A DNA stretch of 64,000 bases from an uncultured Mycoplasmatota bacterium (GTDB lineage: Bacteria > Bacillota_I > Bacilli_A > RF39 > UBA660). Each line of letters begins with the position of its first letter. Positions within the stretch are counted from its first letter, which is position 1. The stretch is from positions 62,001 through 126,000 of the forward strand of contig CAMYVW010000001.1 of NCBI GenBank assembly GCA_947302655.1. Reading direction: 5' to 3'. Of this stretch, positions 10,161-19,421 are shown piece by piece. The position numbers were made by a program, and so were the translations under genes. Under the pieces are notes generated by a model. That model saw nothing but the letters and a program-made list of their open reading frames with translations, did no database searches and was not told the DNA's origin.

Positions 10161-10832
10161 ATGTATATTAATATTATTTTAATTGTTGCTATTATTGCAG
10201 TTCCACTTCTTGCACAGTTATATATTAAATCAACATATGGTAAATATAGTGAGATTGATAATAATCAAAATATAAGTGGGTTTGAAGTTGCAAGAAAAAT
10301 ATTAGATGCAAATGATCTAAAATCTATTGATATTGTAACAACATCTGGAACCCTTTCAGATCACTATGACCCAAAAAGAAAAGTTGTAAGATTATCTGAA
10401 GATGTATTTAATGGAAATAGTGTTGCTTCTATGGCAGTTGCTGCCCACGAATGTGGCCATGCTATTCAAGATAAAGAAGCGTATGCCTTATTAAGAGCTA
10501 GATCTTTTTTAGTACCTGTTGTTAATCTTGGAACAAGTATTTCTTATTACATAATTTTAGTTGGATTTATATTTCAAGTTTTAAATCTTGTTTATATAGG
10601 TATAGCTTTAACTGCATTAGGTTTATTATTTCAATTAATAACTTTACCAGTTGAAATAAATGCTAGTAAAAGAGCGGGAATACAAATTAGAGAACTTGGA
10701 ATAGCAGGGGTTGAAGATCAATCTGGCACTAAAGCTGTATTAACGGCAGCTGCTATGACTTATTTAGCAGGTGTTGTTGCATCAGCGCTTCAAGTATTAA
10801 GACTTATATTAATATTTACACGTAGAGATTAA
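10161..10832 (+). CDS. Neutral zinc metallopeptidase, YugP-like
   Basis: 223 aa. Membrane helix at about 3-22, a zinc-binding HECGH motif at 96-100 (AAHECGHAIQD), two or three further helices (about 115-160 and 195-220), and the C-terminal INASKRAG...AVLTAAAMTYLAG segments typical of the Zn_peptidase_2 / YugP family. Members are membrane metalloproteases of unknown substrate. Start ATG has a strong AAGGAGG site placed inside the end of cysS, giving a 2-nt gap, so the two genes are cotranscribed. Both zinc-ligand His residues and the catalytic Glu are intact. Confidence 0.9.
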   Translation: MYINIILIVAIIAVPLLAQLYIKSTYGKYSEIDNNQNISGFEVARKILDANDLKSIDIVTTSGTLSDHYDPKRKVVRLSEDVFNGNSVASMAVAAHECGHAIQDKEAYALLRARSFLVPVVNLGTSISYYIILVGFIFQVLNLVYIGIALTALGLLFQLITLPVEINASKRAGIQIRELGIAGVEDQSGTKAVLTAAAMTYLAGVVASALQVLRLILIFTRRD

Positions 10833-10847
10833 TCTCTACGTTTTTTT
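10821..10847 (+). terminator. Terminator after the cysS-metallopeptidase operon
   Basis: CGTAGAGATT / AATCTCTACG inverted repeat followed by seven T; the stop codon lies inside the hairpin. Confidence 0.85.
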
Positions 10848-10867
10848 GTGTATAATTTTCTTAATAT

Positions 10868-10895
10868 TTGACACTTAATTTATTGTTATTATACT
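10868..10895 (+). promoter_or_regulatory. Putative sigma-A promoter
   Basis: TTGACA at 10868-10873 and TATACT at 10890-10895 with a 16-nt spacer, ahead of the orphan gene starting at 10942. Confidence 0.65.
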
Positions 10896-10941
10896 TTCAT
10901 ATTGTAAATTATTATATTATTAATATGGAAGGGTGTATACT

Positions 10942-12555
10942 ATGCAAACAGTTAACGATGAAAAAGTAACTATATCTAAAGAATTGTATAACGAAATTAA
11001 AAAGTATTATAGTGATATTTTCTTAGATATTGAGCCATATAGTAAAAAAGAAGTTATGGTAAAAAAAGTATACATCAATAATTTAATAAAAGAACTTAAA
11101 AAAGAAACAACAATAACTAATAAAGATTTTATTCGTAAAATAAGTGATGTTGATAAAAGCGAATTTGAGAAACTTTTAAGTTTATTTGAAGAATCAAGAT
11201 ATAAGAAAGAAATTGAAAAACTAGAAAAGAATATTAAAGACGACAAATTTACTGAAGAATTACTAGTTAACGGAATAAAATTAAAAAATGAGATTGAAAG
11301 ATTAAAAAGTTTTCCTGCTTTAAAAAGACAAATATCAACAATGATAATTCAAATTAAAAAAAGCGAAATATCAAATGATATTAAAAAAATAGAGGAACAA
11401 TTTTTAAAACTATGTAATTCAAATGCTAAATTTAATGAGTACGAAAATTTATCTCATGAATTATCAAATATAATTGGAGATTCTTACAAAGAGAATATTA
11501 CAGACATTGTTGAACTTCCATCATCTTTTGATTTTTCTATTATTGCATCGGAGGATCTAAAGAATTGTTTTCTTTTAAATAAATCTAATATATTAACGTC
11601 TTCATATGGATTAGTTATTGAACCAAATGATAACATTAAATTTTCATCAAATAAAAAAGGTGATGAAACATTATTACCATTTGATAAATTAGATAAAAAA
11701 GAAAACTATATAGAAGTGTATGATTTAAACCCAATTGCAGTATATGCTATAACTATGGGTGAAAAATCACTAAGTGATAATTATCAACAAGCTCAAAAGC
11801 TATCAGTTAAATATAGAAATGTTCCTGTAGTTGAAATAGATTTACTTCGATATATTTCTCCAAGCGATTCACTTGAACAATTTAGATATCTAATAGATAA
11901 ATTACTTGATGATAAAAATGTTAATTTTTCAAAAAAAGATGATGAATTTTATAAACGTTTTGAAAACTTTTATAAGGAATACAAACTTCTTAAAACAAAT
12001 AGTTATGATGAGGGAAGAATAAGAAATTTATTTGATCACTATATTAGATTACTATCTTCTCAAGAAGTATGTAATATAGATAGTCTTTTAAGTGATTATA
12101 AATATTCTGATATTGAAACAGTACTTAAATATAATGTGTTTATGGATGACAATATATTTAGATATAACAATGTAACAAAACCATTATTAGAAAGATTTGT
12201 AGATAAGTTTTATAATTATAGATCTGATAAAACTTTAAATAAAATTTATCCAGGATTTAACACTATATTAAATAGTTTAAAAGATATGACAGAAAATGAA
12301 CTTGAACAAACAGTTAATGACATAAATAAGAGTGGTGTTGTTGATTGCTGGTTGCTTGCTCAATCATTTGATCCAATCCATTCATCAATCACATACGTTA
12401 GTGAAAAAACAGAGGAGAATTTTAAAAATTATCTTGATAGTTTAGATTCTAATTCCAAATATGCGGAAGATGAAAGGGAAAAATTATTATCTTTAAAAGA
12501 GTATTTAAGTTCTCTCGATGAAGATAAACAACAATCTATTAAAAATCATAATTAA
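10942..12555 (+). CDS. Orphan 537-aa protein sharing a domain with the protein at 53409-54590
   Basis: No named family recognised; no signal peptide or membrane helix, so probably cytoplasmic. Residues 1-200 are Lys/Glu-rich helices with coiled-coil character. Residues about 205-305 form a distinct domain with SSYGLVIEPNDNI and NPIAVYAITMGEKSL...QAQKLSVKYRNVPVVEID, which align with residues about 240-370 of the orphan protein at 53409-54590. The rest (310-537) is helical. Start: the frame opens at GTG 10933, but the GGAAGGG site abuts that codon, and ATG 10942 is correctly spaced. Own promoter and terminator, so it is a single-gene unit. Confidence 0.8.
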   Translation: MQTVNDEKVTISKELYNEIKKYYSDIFLDIEPYSKKEVMVKKVYINNLIKELKKETTITNKDFIRKISDVDKSEFEKLLSLFEESRYKKEIEKLEKNIKDDKFTEELLVNGIKLKNEIERLKSFPALKRQISTMIIQIKKSEISNDIKKIEEQFLKLCNSNAKFNEYENLSHELSNIIGDSYKENITDIVELPSSFDFSIIASEDLKNCFLLNKSNILTSSYGLVIEPNDNIKFSSNKKGDETLLPFDKLDKKENYIEVYDLNPIAVYAITMGEKSLSDNYQQAQKLSVKYRNVPVVEIDLLRYISPSDSLEQFRYLIDKLLDDKNVNFSKKDDEFYKRFENFYKEYKLLKTNSYDEGRIRNLFDHYIRLLSSQEVCNIDSLLSDYKYSDIETVLKYNVFMDDNIFRYNNVTKPLLERFVDKFYNYRSDKTLNKIYPGFNTILNSLKDMTENELEQTVNDINKSGVVDCWLLAQSFDPIHSSITYVSEKTEENFKNYLDSLDSNSKYAEDEREKLLSLKEYLSSLDEDKQQSIKNHN

Positions 12556-12584
12556 TAAGCGTCGAATTGATCGACGCTTATTTT
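12554..12584 (+). terminator. Terminator after the 537-aa orphan gene
   Basis: AATAAGCGTCGA / TCGACGCTTATT stem of 12 bp with a 5-nt loop and a T-rich tail. Confidence 0.85.
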
Positions 12585-12680
12585 GTGATTTATAAATAAT
12601 ATATAATTATTGTTTTATAATATATGTAATGATAAAATATTTTCGTAGTTAAGCCAGATTATAAATGGGAGGTGGAAAAC

Positions 12681-14633
12681 TTGTTTAAGTTAGAATCAAA
12701 ATATAGACCTTCTGGTGATCAACCGGAAGCTATTGAAAAACTTGTTGATGGTATAAATTTAGGTAAAAGAGATCAAGTACTTTTAGGAGCAACTGGAACA
12801 GGTAAAACATTTACAATGGCTAATATAATAGAAAAAGTTAATAAACCAACTCTAGTTTTAGCTCATAATAAAACTTTAGCAGGTCAACTATATGCCGAAT
12901 TCAAAGAATTGTTTCCAAATAATCATGTTGAATATTTTGTTTCATATTATGATTATTATCAACCTGAAGCATATGTTCCATCATCAAATACTTATATAGA
13001 AAAAGATTCATCAGTTAATGATGAAATAGATGAACTTAGACATAGCGCAACATCATCACTAATTAATTATGACGATGTAATAGTTGTTGCATCCGTTTCA
13101 TGTATATATGGTATTGGTGAAAAAGAAGAATATGAAAAAAATATGTTAGTTTTATCTGTTGGAGATACAATTGACAGAAGAGTAATAATAAATAAATTAA
13201 TAGATATGACATACGAAAGAAACGAACTGGATTTTCATAGAGGTACATTTAGATCAAAAGGTGATACTATCGATATTATTCCAGTTAATGAAAAAGCACA
13301 TGGCATTAGAATATATCTATTTGATGATGAAATTGAAAAAATATCGTTATTTGATCCGTTAACAGGAGCTTTAATTGAAAATAAAAAAACAATAGTAATA
13401 TCACCTGCATCTCACTTTGTAACGGGTTCAGAAAAACTTGAAGAAGCTATAAAAAGAATTAAAGATGAACTTGATGATAGGTTAGAATATTTTAAAGATA
13501 AAGGAAAATTAATTGAAGAACAAAGATTAAGAGAAAGAACTAATTATGATATAGAAATGTTAAAAGAAACAGGATTTTGTACAGGTATTGAAAACTATTC
13601 AAGACATCTAGCTTTAAGAGGCGAAGGTGAAACACCTTGTTGTCTTTTAGATTTCTTTCCCAAAGACTTTTTAATGTTTATTGATGAATCACATGTTACC
13701 CTTCCGCAGGTTAGGGCAATGTACAATGGCGATAGAATGCGTAAACAAACTTTAGTTGATTATGGGTTTAGACTTCCATCAGCTCTTGATAATAGACCAC
13801 TTAAGTTTGAAGAATTTGAAGAAAAAATAAACCAAGTGGTTTATGTTTCTGCAACTCCTGGTGATTATGAACTTGAAAAAACAAGTGGTGAAGTTGTAGA
13901 ACAAATAATTAGACCTACAGGACTTCTTGATCCAACAATTGAAGTTAAACCTATTAAGAATCAAATCGATGATATTGTAAGCGAAATTAATAAACGTATT
14001 GAACTTAATGAAAGAGTATTAATTACAACTTTAACAATAAGAATGAGTGAAGAATTAACTAATTACTTAAAAGAACTTAATATTAAAGTAGCTTATTTAC
14101 ATAGTGAAATAAAGACTTTGGAAAGACTTAAAATAATTAAAGAATTAAGAGAAGGTACATATAATGTTGTAGTTGGTATTAACCTTTTAAGAGAAGGACT
14201 TGATATACCTGAAGTAAGTTTAATATGTATTCTTGATGCAGATAAGCAAGGCTTCTTAAGAAGCACAAGAAGTTTAATCCAAACAATAGGTCGTGCTGCA
14301 AGAAACTCTAATGGACATGTTATTATGTATGCCGATGAGGTAAGTGACTCAATGAAAGAAGCTATTGAAGAAACAAGAAGAAGAAGAATTATTCAAAATA
14401 AATATAATGAAGAACATAATATAACACCACAGACAATTATTAAACCTATTAGTGATGTTGTTACTAATAAAGTTATTGAAAAAGCAGATAAAAAGGGAGC
14501 AAGTAAAAATGATATTAAACTTGCTATAAGTGAAATTGAAACAGAAATGAAAAAAGCAGCTGCTAATATGGATTTTGAAAGAGCTATGGAATTAAGAGAT
14601 ATACTATTTGAACTTAAAGGAAATAATAAATAA
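12681..14633 (+). CDS. uvrB: Excinuclease ABC subunit B
   Basis: 650 aa helicase-like damage-recognition subunit. Walker [13 protein letters not shown], the beta-hairpin region [22 protein letters not shown], the C-terminal helicase motifs ([26 protein letters not shown]) and the UvrC-interacting UVR motif near the end are all present. Start is decided by the ribosome site: GGGAGG at 12667-12672 overlaps the GTG at 12672, so TTG 12681, 8 nt after it, is the likely initiator ([14 protein letters not shown]). Not adjacent to uvrA. No uvrC in the window. Confidence 0.97.
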   Translation: MFKLESKYRPSGDQPEAIEKLVDGINLGKRDQVLLGATGTGKTFTMANIIEKVNKPTLVLAHNKTLAGQLYAEFKELFPNNHVEYFVSYYDYYQPEAYVPSSNTYIEKDSSVNDEIDELRHSATSSLINYDDVIVVASVSCIYGIGEKEEYEKNMLVLSVGDTIDRRVIINKLIDMTYERNELDFHRGTFRSKGDTIDIIPVNEKAHGIRIYLFDDEIEKISLFDPLTGALIENKKTIVISPASHFVTGSEKLEEAIKRIKDELDDRLEYFKDKGKLIEEQRLRERTNYDIEMLKETGFCTGIENYSRHLALRGEGETPCCLLDFFPKDFLMFIDESHVTLPQVRAMYNGDRMRKQTLVDYGFRLPSALDNRPLKFEEFEEKINQVVYVSATPGDYELEKTSGEVVEQIIRPTGLLDPTIEVKPIKNQIDDIVSEINKRIELNERVLITTLTIRMSEELTNYLKELNIKVAYLHSEIKTLERLKIIKELREGTYNVVVGINLLREGLDIPEVSLICILDADKQGFLRSTRSLIQTIGRAARNSNGHVIMYADEVSDSMKEAIEETRRRRIIQNKYNEEHNITPQTIIKPISDVVTNKVIEKADKKGASKNDIKLAISEIETEMKKAAANMDFERAMELRDILFELKGNNK

Positions 14634-14660
14634 AGCACGTTAGTGCTTTATTTTTATTTA
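14628..14660 (+). terminator. Terminator after uvrB
   Basis: AAATAAAGCAC / GTGCTTTATTT 11-bp stem with GTTA loop and a T-rich tail, overlapping the uvrB stop. Confidence 0.85.
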
Positions 14661-14679
14661 ATCTTATAGTGCATTAGAT

Positions 14680-14708
14680 TTTACTTTTTCCTATAATAAT
14701 GCTATAAT
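14680..14708 (+). promoter_or_regulatory. Putative promoter of tmRNA
   Basis: TTTACT at 14680-14685 and TATAAT at 14703-14708 with a 17-nt spacer; the mature tmRNA 5' end is 12 nt past the -10 box. Confidence 0.6.
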
Positions 14709-14719
14709 CTTTTACACAT

Positions 14720-15072
14720 GGGGTAGTACTGGTTTCGACATGTATTACTACACATGACTGCAAGTGGATGGCACACCTAATGTGCAAAGTTAAAATTAAA
14801 TGACGAATCTTATGGATTCACTCCTGCATTTGCCTAATAGAAGGTTAGCGGAGACTTCTATCTAATTTCGTTCATAGATTAGAATAGGGGTTCATAGATA
14901 TGAACTATATTATTAATATTGATTAGGTATTAATAATGAATATTAACTAATCTAGTTATTAACAAGGTTGGTTTAGAGCCATATTAATAATGAATTTTAA
15001 ATCTAACTAAACTTGTAGATGTTGTGTGATAGGGTATATTGGACAGGAGTTCGATTCTCCTCTACTCCACCA
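14720..15072 (+). ncRNA. ssrA: tmRNA
   Basis: Rescues stalled ribosomes by trans-translation. The tRNA-like ends match: GGGGTAG (14720-14726) pairs with CTACTCC (15062-15068), followed by discriminator A and encoded CCA (15070-15072). The 5' TGGTTTCGAC and 3' GGAGTTCGATTCTCC T-arm are typical. The tag frame reads ...LNDESYGFTPAFA ending at TAA TAG (14835-14840), so the degradation tag ends in AFA and not the common LAA; the exact resume codon is uncertain. Pseudoknot-forming inverted repeats fill 14850-15000. Length 353 nt is normal. Confidence 0.96.
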
Positions 15073-15082
15073 AATAGTAAAT

Positions 15083-15107
15083 AAAAAGAACCTTTCGGTT
15101 CTTTTTT
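15083..15107 (+). terminator. tmRNA terminator, probably bidirectional
   Basis: AAAAAGAACC / GGTTCTTTTTT hairpin with TTTC loop. The opposite strand also ends in a T run, serving the convergent gene at 15112-16755. Confidence 0.85.
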
Positions 15108-15111
15108 ATAT

Positions 15112-16755
15112 TTATTCAGTTGATGCTGTTAAGTGTCCAGGTTTATCATTAGTAGGATCATCTATTCTAGCATATGTGCTTGATGCTCCTTGGAATGTTG
15201 TTCCTGCTCCACCAACTATTTTAGTTGAATTTGTAAATACATCACCATTAGAATTAACTAATGTTTCATCCCAATCAGGATGAACATATATAGTTGTAAG
15301 GGATGTACAGTCTTTAAATGTTCTAAAGAAATTAGTTGCTTTAACAGGTTTAAAATTATTTAGATATATTGTTTTAAGGTTAGAACATCCGTTAAACATT
15401 TGTGCTAAGCTTGATATTTTTGGCCCATTAAGTGATCGAAGATCTATGGTTTCTAAACCTATATCATTATAAAACATTGATGCAAAATTTGAACAGTTTA
15501 ATAAATTCCAACCAGTTATATTAATTGAAGTTAAACTTGTCATATTACTAAATGCATTTTCTAATGTAGTTACCTTTTCAACGTTAAATGTTTGAAGATC
15601 TAGACTTGTAATTGATGAACATCCATAAAACATAGTTTCAAAATAATTTGCATTTGATGTATCTAGTTTATCAAGCCCTACAATACTTGAAAGCTTAATG
15701 TCTTCTGCAAAGAAATCACGAAAAGATGTTGTATCTGATGAAGTGAAACCATTTAAATCTATTGTTTCAACTTCTTTAAGTGCGTAGAACGTTCTATAAG
15801 CATTAGACGGAAGAACTAAAAGAGTTGCATCTGTCCAAATTTTTAGAGCTCCAGTATCACTTTCAAACCATGCATAAGCAGAATAAGTACCTGATGCAGA
15901 TACTAAATGATCGCTATTTTTTATAGATTCATCAGGTTCATCTGTAACTCTAGAAATTGATTTAATTAAATAATCAGATGTACCTGTACCCATACTTTTT
16001 TCATTAGCAATGGTTTTAATTTTACTATTAAAACTATCTCCTTTAAGTAGTGTAGCTTTTGTTGGAGTCCATATTGCATATAAATGACCTGTTTTTTGTG
16101 TTGTAATATTTGATTTATATGCTTTGTTATTAAATGAGGTACCTGAACCATCAGGTTTAGTATTCCAGTTAACAAAAGAATAACCATCCCTAGTAAATTG
16201 ATTATCAAGAAGGGTAGTAAGAAGATCTTTTTTAAATATTTGTCTATAAGCTGCTTGACCTTTTGGATAATTACTGTGATAAATAACTTGATATTCATTT
16301 GATGCTAAATCAGATTCTTCAAATACTTCTTCACCATCAATTGATATACATTTGTTCTTATTGTTAATAGTATTTGAAATGGTTATTTTATCATCATCAA
16401 AATCTTTAACAGCGCAAAGTTCTAGATTATCATCCCAAATTTGAATTCTATATTTTCCCAGACTGTCTCTAATAAGAAATCCCGAATCAGGATATTCCTT
16501 AAGTGATAAAGTTTTATCATCAGGAAAGATATAGGTTCTTTCCAAATCATCAATATTTTCAACTTCATGATGCTTAGCAACTGACAATACTTGATTTGCT
16601 TTTAGTAAAAAGGCATCCTTTTTTGCTTTACTAACTTTTTGTGTAACTCTCATTGTTGCAATAGTTATTATCACTCCTAGAATAACAATAACAGCGAGTA
16701 GTTCAACTAAAGTAAAACCTTTTCTTTTTTTCTTAGGTTTTGATTTATTTATCAT
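15112..16755 (-). CDS. Prepilin-like surface protein with InlB-type repeat and BspA-type leucine-rich repeats
   Basis: 547 aa chimera. Residues 1-12 form a basic leader, then the type IV prepilin signature G13-FTLVE18 with the conserved Glu at mature position 5 and a hydrophobic helix at 14-35. A pseudopilin-like region (36-145) has one Cys pair (Cys114, Cys136). Residues about 154-230 match the InlB B / Listeria-Bacteroides repeat (DGYSFVNWNTKPDGSGTSFN ... LYAIW). Residues about 340-492 are BspA-like LRRs (DUF285): repeated MFYGCSSITSLDL, AFSNMTSLTSINI, MFNGCSNLKTIYL. The start at 16755 is set by an AAGGA site 9 nt upstream; a second ATG at 16764 touches that site. No pilus assembly genes are in the window. 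Likely a surface adhesin processed by a prepilin peptidase. Confidence 0.88.
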   Translation of the reverse strand: MINKSKPKKKRKGFTLVELLAVIVILGVIITIATMRVTQKVSKAKKDAFLLKANQVLSVAKHHEVENIDDLERTYIFPDDKTLSLKEYPDSGFLIRDSLGKYRIQIWDDNLELCAVKDFDDDKITISNTINNKNKCISIDGEEVFEESDLASNEYQVIYHSNYPKGQAAYRQIFKKDLLTTLLDNQFTRDGYSFVNWNTKPDGSGTSFNNKAYKSNITTQKTGHLYAIWTPTKATLLKGDSFNSKIKTIANEKSMGTGTSDYLIKSISRVTDEPDESIKNSDHLVSASGTYSAYAWFESDTGALKIWTDATLLVLPSNAYRTFYALKEVETIDLNGFTSSDTTSFRDFFAEDIKLSSIVGLDKLDTSNANYFETMFYGCSSITSLDLQTFNVEKVTTLENAFSNMTSLTSINITGWNLLNCSNFASMFYNDIGLETIDLRSLNGPKISSLAQMFNGCSNLKTIYLNNFKPVKATNFFRTFKDCTSLTTIYVHPDWDETLVNSNGDVFTNSTKIVGGAGTTFQGASSTYARIDDPTNDKPGHLTASTE

Positions 16756-16946
16756 AATTACCATTCCTTAATTATTAGTCTTAAATATAGTATAGTTAAA
16801 ACTATACTATAATTTCAACTATAATCTATGTTAATGGTAGTAAAAATTATGTAAATAATTTCTAATAATAAGTGATTATAATTTAAAAAGAAGATAAAAT
16901 AATAATATAAGAAGTAGTGTATATCTATATTGAAAGGGATATATTT

Positions 16947-17543
16947 ATGGCAAATGATAGAAAAAAGAAAACAGGATTTTTTGGAATATTTAGAAAGAGT
17001 AAAGAAGTTGTTGAGCAACAACCAGCTATGGATAATCAAGAAGTTAATAATATGCCTAATGATTATGAAGGCGACTTAGTTCTTCTAACAAAAAAGATGG
17101 AAAACACAATGGAAATTCCAAGCCAAGGTATTCAAAGCATTAGTGATGGTGATTTTGATGAAACCCTTCAAGTTAATGAAAACAATAATAATAACGTTAA
17201 TACTAATGAACAAGTATTAACTAATGACCCTTTAAGTACTGTAAATGAAATAGCTGAAGATGTTAGGATTTCTCAAAATCAAGTAGTTAATAACCAAAAC
17301 ATTAATATTTCAGGTGTTGTTAATGAAATAAATAATCAAAATATAGCTCCTCAGGAACCAGTAAATAAGCCTGAAGAAAATGTACCAATTTTTGATTTTA
17401 AAGTAGAACAACAACCTGCACCTCAACAAGGAACACCATCACTAGATGAGTTTATGCAAAATCAAAACATGAATACTAATAATACTCCTGATGTAAATGA
17501 ACTTATATATGATGAACAAAATATGGGAGGACATCAAAGATAA
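16947..17543 (+). CDS. Asn/Gln-rich disordered protein, unknown function
   Basis: 198 aa. Starts with a basic, aromatic segment (MANDRKKKTGFFGIFRKSKE) that could bind membrane or nucleic acid, followed by acidic, Asn/Gln/Pro-rich, probably disordered sequence to the end. No membrane helix or known domain. ATG 16947 follows GAAAGGG at a good distance; the frame is open upstream to 16917, but no ribosome site supports that. The composition resembles the cytoplasmic N-terminal part of the protein at 57821-59452. Own terminator follows. Confidence 0.65.
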   Translation: MANDRKKKTGFFGIFRKSKEVVEQQPAMDNQEVNNMPNDYEGDLVLLTKKMENTMEIPSQGIQSISDGDFDETLQVNENNNNNVNTNEQVLTNDPLSTVNEIAEDVRISQNQVVNNQNINISGVVNEINNQNIAPQEPVNKPEENVPIFDFKVEQQPAPQQGTPSLDEFMQNQNMNTNNTPDVNELIYDEQNMGGHQR

Positions 17544-17544
17544 T

Positions 17545-17568
17545 AAACAATGCGTATGCATTGTTTTT
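17545..17568 (+). terminator. Terminator after the Asn/Gln-rich protein gene
   Basis: AAACAATGC / GCATTGTTT stem with GTAT loop and T tail. Confidence 0.8.
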
Positions 17569-17608
17569 ATTATTTAATATAAGAAATTATAAAAACATAT
17601 AATGTTAT

Positions 17609-17992
17609 ATGGATGAAGATACTCTTTATAAAAAATTAAAGGAAATAAAAACAGAGGATTACATATGGATAATATATGTAGGAATTATATTTCTTAGTTG
17701 GTACGCAAATAGTTTAGAAAAAGATTTCTTTATTAATATGGATGATCAAAGTAAGAAAAAGTATAGACATGTTATGATTTTAATTTTTTCAGTTTTAGTA
17801 ATTATATATCTATATTTTTTAAATGATTCCTGGGAATCATTTAAAAATATAAATAAGATTAATAATCAAAAAACTAAAGAATTAATTACTTTATCTTTTG
17901 TTGCATCAGTGCTAATACTTATTAGTGGAATTATATTTTTATATATTGCTTATAAAGATGAAAATCTGGATGTCGAACTTGCTTTTAATTAA
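17609..17992 (+). CDS. Small three-helix membrane protein, unknown function
   Basis: 127 aa. Three hydrophobic helices at about 16-35 (IWIIYVGIIFLSWYANSL), 52-72 (VMILIFSVLVIIYLYFL) and 95-116 (LSFVASVLILISGIIFLYIAY), with charged connecting loops. No family recognised. The start lacks a clear Shine-Dalgarno site, so the exact initiator is uncertain, but codon use is like its neighbours and the frame is open throughout. It lies between a terminator and tRNA-Thr. Confidence 0.6.
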   Translation: MDEDTLYKKLKEIKTEDYIWIIYVGIIFLSWYANSLEKDFFINMDDQSKKKYRHVMILIFSVLVIIYLYFLNDSWESFKNINKINNQKTKELITLSFVASVLILISGIIFLYIAYKDENLDVELAFN

Positions 17993-18019
17993 TAATAAAC
18001 TCTGTTATACTATATGTGT

Positions 18020-18093
18020 GCCGTAATAGTATAATGGCATTACGAGGCCATGGTAAGGCTTTAATCTGTGTTCAATTCACAGTTACGGCACCA
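18020..18093 (+). tRNA. tRNA-Thr (anticodon GGT)
   Basis: Acceptor GCCGTAA/TTACGGC, discriminator A and encoded CCA (18091-18093). Anticodon stem AGGCC/GGCTT around the loop ATGGTAA gives anticodon GGT. T arm is CTGTG-TTCAATT-CACAG. The D stem is only about 3 bp (GTA/TAC) and the variable loop is 4 nt. Position 32 is A where pyrimidine is usual. G1-C72 and C2-G71 agree with Thr identity. A TATACT box is 9 nt upstream of the mature 5' end. Confidence 0.88.
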
Positions 18094-18104
18094 TATATAT
18101 AATT

Positions 18105-18133
18105 AATCGAATCAGTTATGATTCGATTTTTTT
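18105..18133 (+). terminator. Terminator after tRNA-Thr(GGT)
   Basis: AATCGAATC / GATTCGATT stem, 6-nt loop, T run. Confidence 0.85.
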
Positions 18134-18203
18134 GTAAAATAATAATTATATCAAATAGACTTATACTGTTAAATTTAGTAAAATATTTATAGAAGGTGTT
18201 AAA

Positions 18204-19421
18204 ATGGAAAAACTAATGGATTTAACTTATGAAGAATATGATAGTTTTGTAAATACACATAAAAAATCTCACTTTTTGCAAAGTTATGAATGGGGACAGT
18301 TTTGTAAAGATAAAAAAGGTTTAGTTCCTCATTATGTAGGTTTAAAGAAAAATAATAAATTAATAGCTGCATGTTTAATTCTTGCTAAAAAAACCCCATT
18401 TAAACTTTATTATGGATATTCACCACGTGGATTTATTTTAGATTATGAAGATTTTGAGTTAATTAAAGAATTTACAATGTTACTTAAAGAATATATGAAA
18501 GAAAACAAATATATTTATATCAAATTTGATCCAGATATAAAGTATCAAGATATTGATGAAAATGCTAATCCTGTAGAAGGTGGAGAAAATAACTATAAAT
18601 TATATGAGTATATGAAGTCTCTTGGTTATAAACACACAGGTTTTTATAAAAACTATAATGGTAATCAACCAAGATACTCTTTTAGAATTAATTTAAAAAG
18701 ACCTTGGGAAGAAGTTGAAGGAGTATTTAATAAATCTTTTTCAAAATCTATTAGAAGAAGTTACAACTATGATTTAGAAATAGATAATGAACCAAATGCA
18801 AAAGCTTTCTTTGAACTTCATCAAAAAAATAGTGATAAAGATGACTTTAATGCACACTCATCTGATTACTTTGAAACATTTACAGATGATATGAAAGATA
18901 AAGTAAAATACTTTAATGCTTATATATATCCTAAGAAACTAGCTGATAAATTTAAACAAGAAATAGAAAATGTTGAAAAAGAACTAGAAACAAATCAAAA
19001 AAGAAAGAAAGATTTAGAAGATCAACTAGTTAAACTAAAAAAAGATTATGAAGAATTTAAAAATATTAAAGAAGATAAATTATTAGTGTGCTCTTTAATA
19101 TGTACATATACTAAAAATAGGGCATGGAGTTTCTTTATAGGAAATGATGTAATTGGTAATACAACATTTGCTGTATCAAGATGTTATTATGAAGCAATTA
19201 AAGATGCTCATGAAAAAGGTTATGATTTCTTTGATTTATTTGGTACTGTTGGAGATCCTAATACCAAAGTTAAAAATCTAGCTAAACTCCATGATTTTAA
19301 AAGAAAATTTGGTGATGAATATATTGAATTTATTGGTGAATTTGATTTAGTAAATAAAAAGTTTATGTATAAATTATTACCAATACTTCTTAAAGTATAT
19401 AGAAAGATTAGAAGATCATGA
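18204..19421 (+). CDS. FemAB/FemX-family aminoacyltransferase (peptidoglycan bridge)
   Basis: 405 aa. Two GNAT-like halves with the FemAB signatures FLQSYEWGQFCK (about 24-35), YYGYSPRGFILDY (70-82), YIKFDPDI, QPRYSFRINL and the C-terminal FDLFGTVGDPN. Between the halves lies an antiparallel coiled-coil arm (about 248-290, Lys/Glu-rich), as in FemA/MurM. These enzymes use aminoacyl-tRNA to add amino acids to the lysine side chain of lipid II, building interpeptide bridges. ATG 18204 has an AGAAGGTG site. The stop overlaps the start of the next paralogue by 4 nt (ATGA), so the pair is translationally coupled. Confidence 0.94.
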   Translation: MEKLMDLTYEEYDSFVNTHKKSHFLQSYEWGQFCKDKKGLVPHYVGLKKNNKLIAACLILAKKTPFKLYYGYSPRGFILDYEDFELIKEFTMLLKEYMKENKYIYIKFDPDIKYQDIDENANPVEGGENNYKLYEYMKSLGYKHTGFYKNYNGNQPRYSFRINLKRPWEEVEGVFNKSFSKSIRRSYNYDLEIDNEPNAKAFFELHQKNSDKDDFNAHSSDYFETFTDDMKDKVKYFNAYIYPKKLADKFKQEIENVEKELETNQKRKKDLEDQLVKLKKDYEEFKNIKEDKLLVCSLICTYTKNRAWSFFIGNDVIGNTTFAVSRCYYEAIKDAHEKGYDFFDLFGTVGDPNTKVKNLAKLHDFKRKFGDEYIEFIGEFDLVNKKFMYKLLPILLKVYRKIRRS

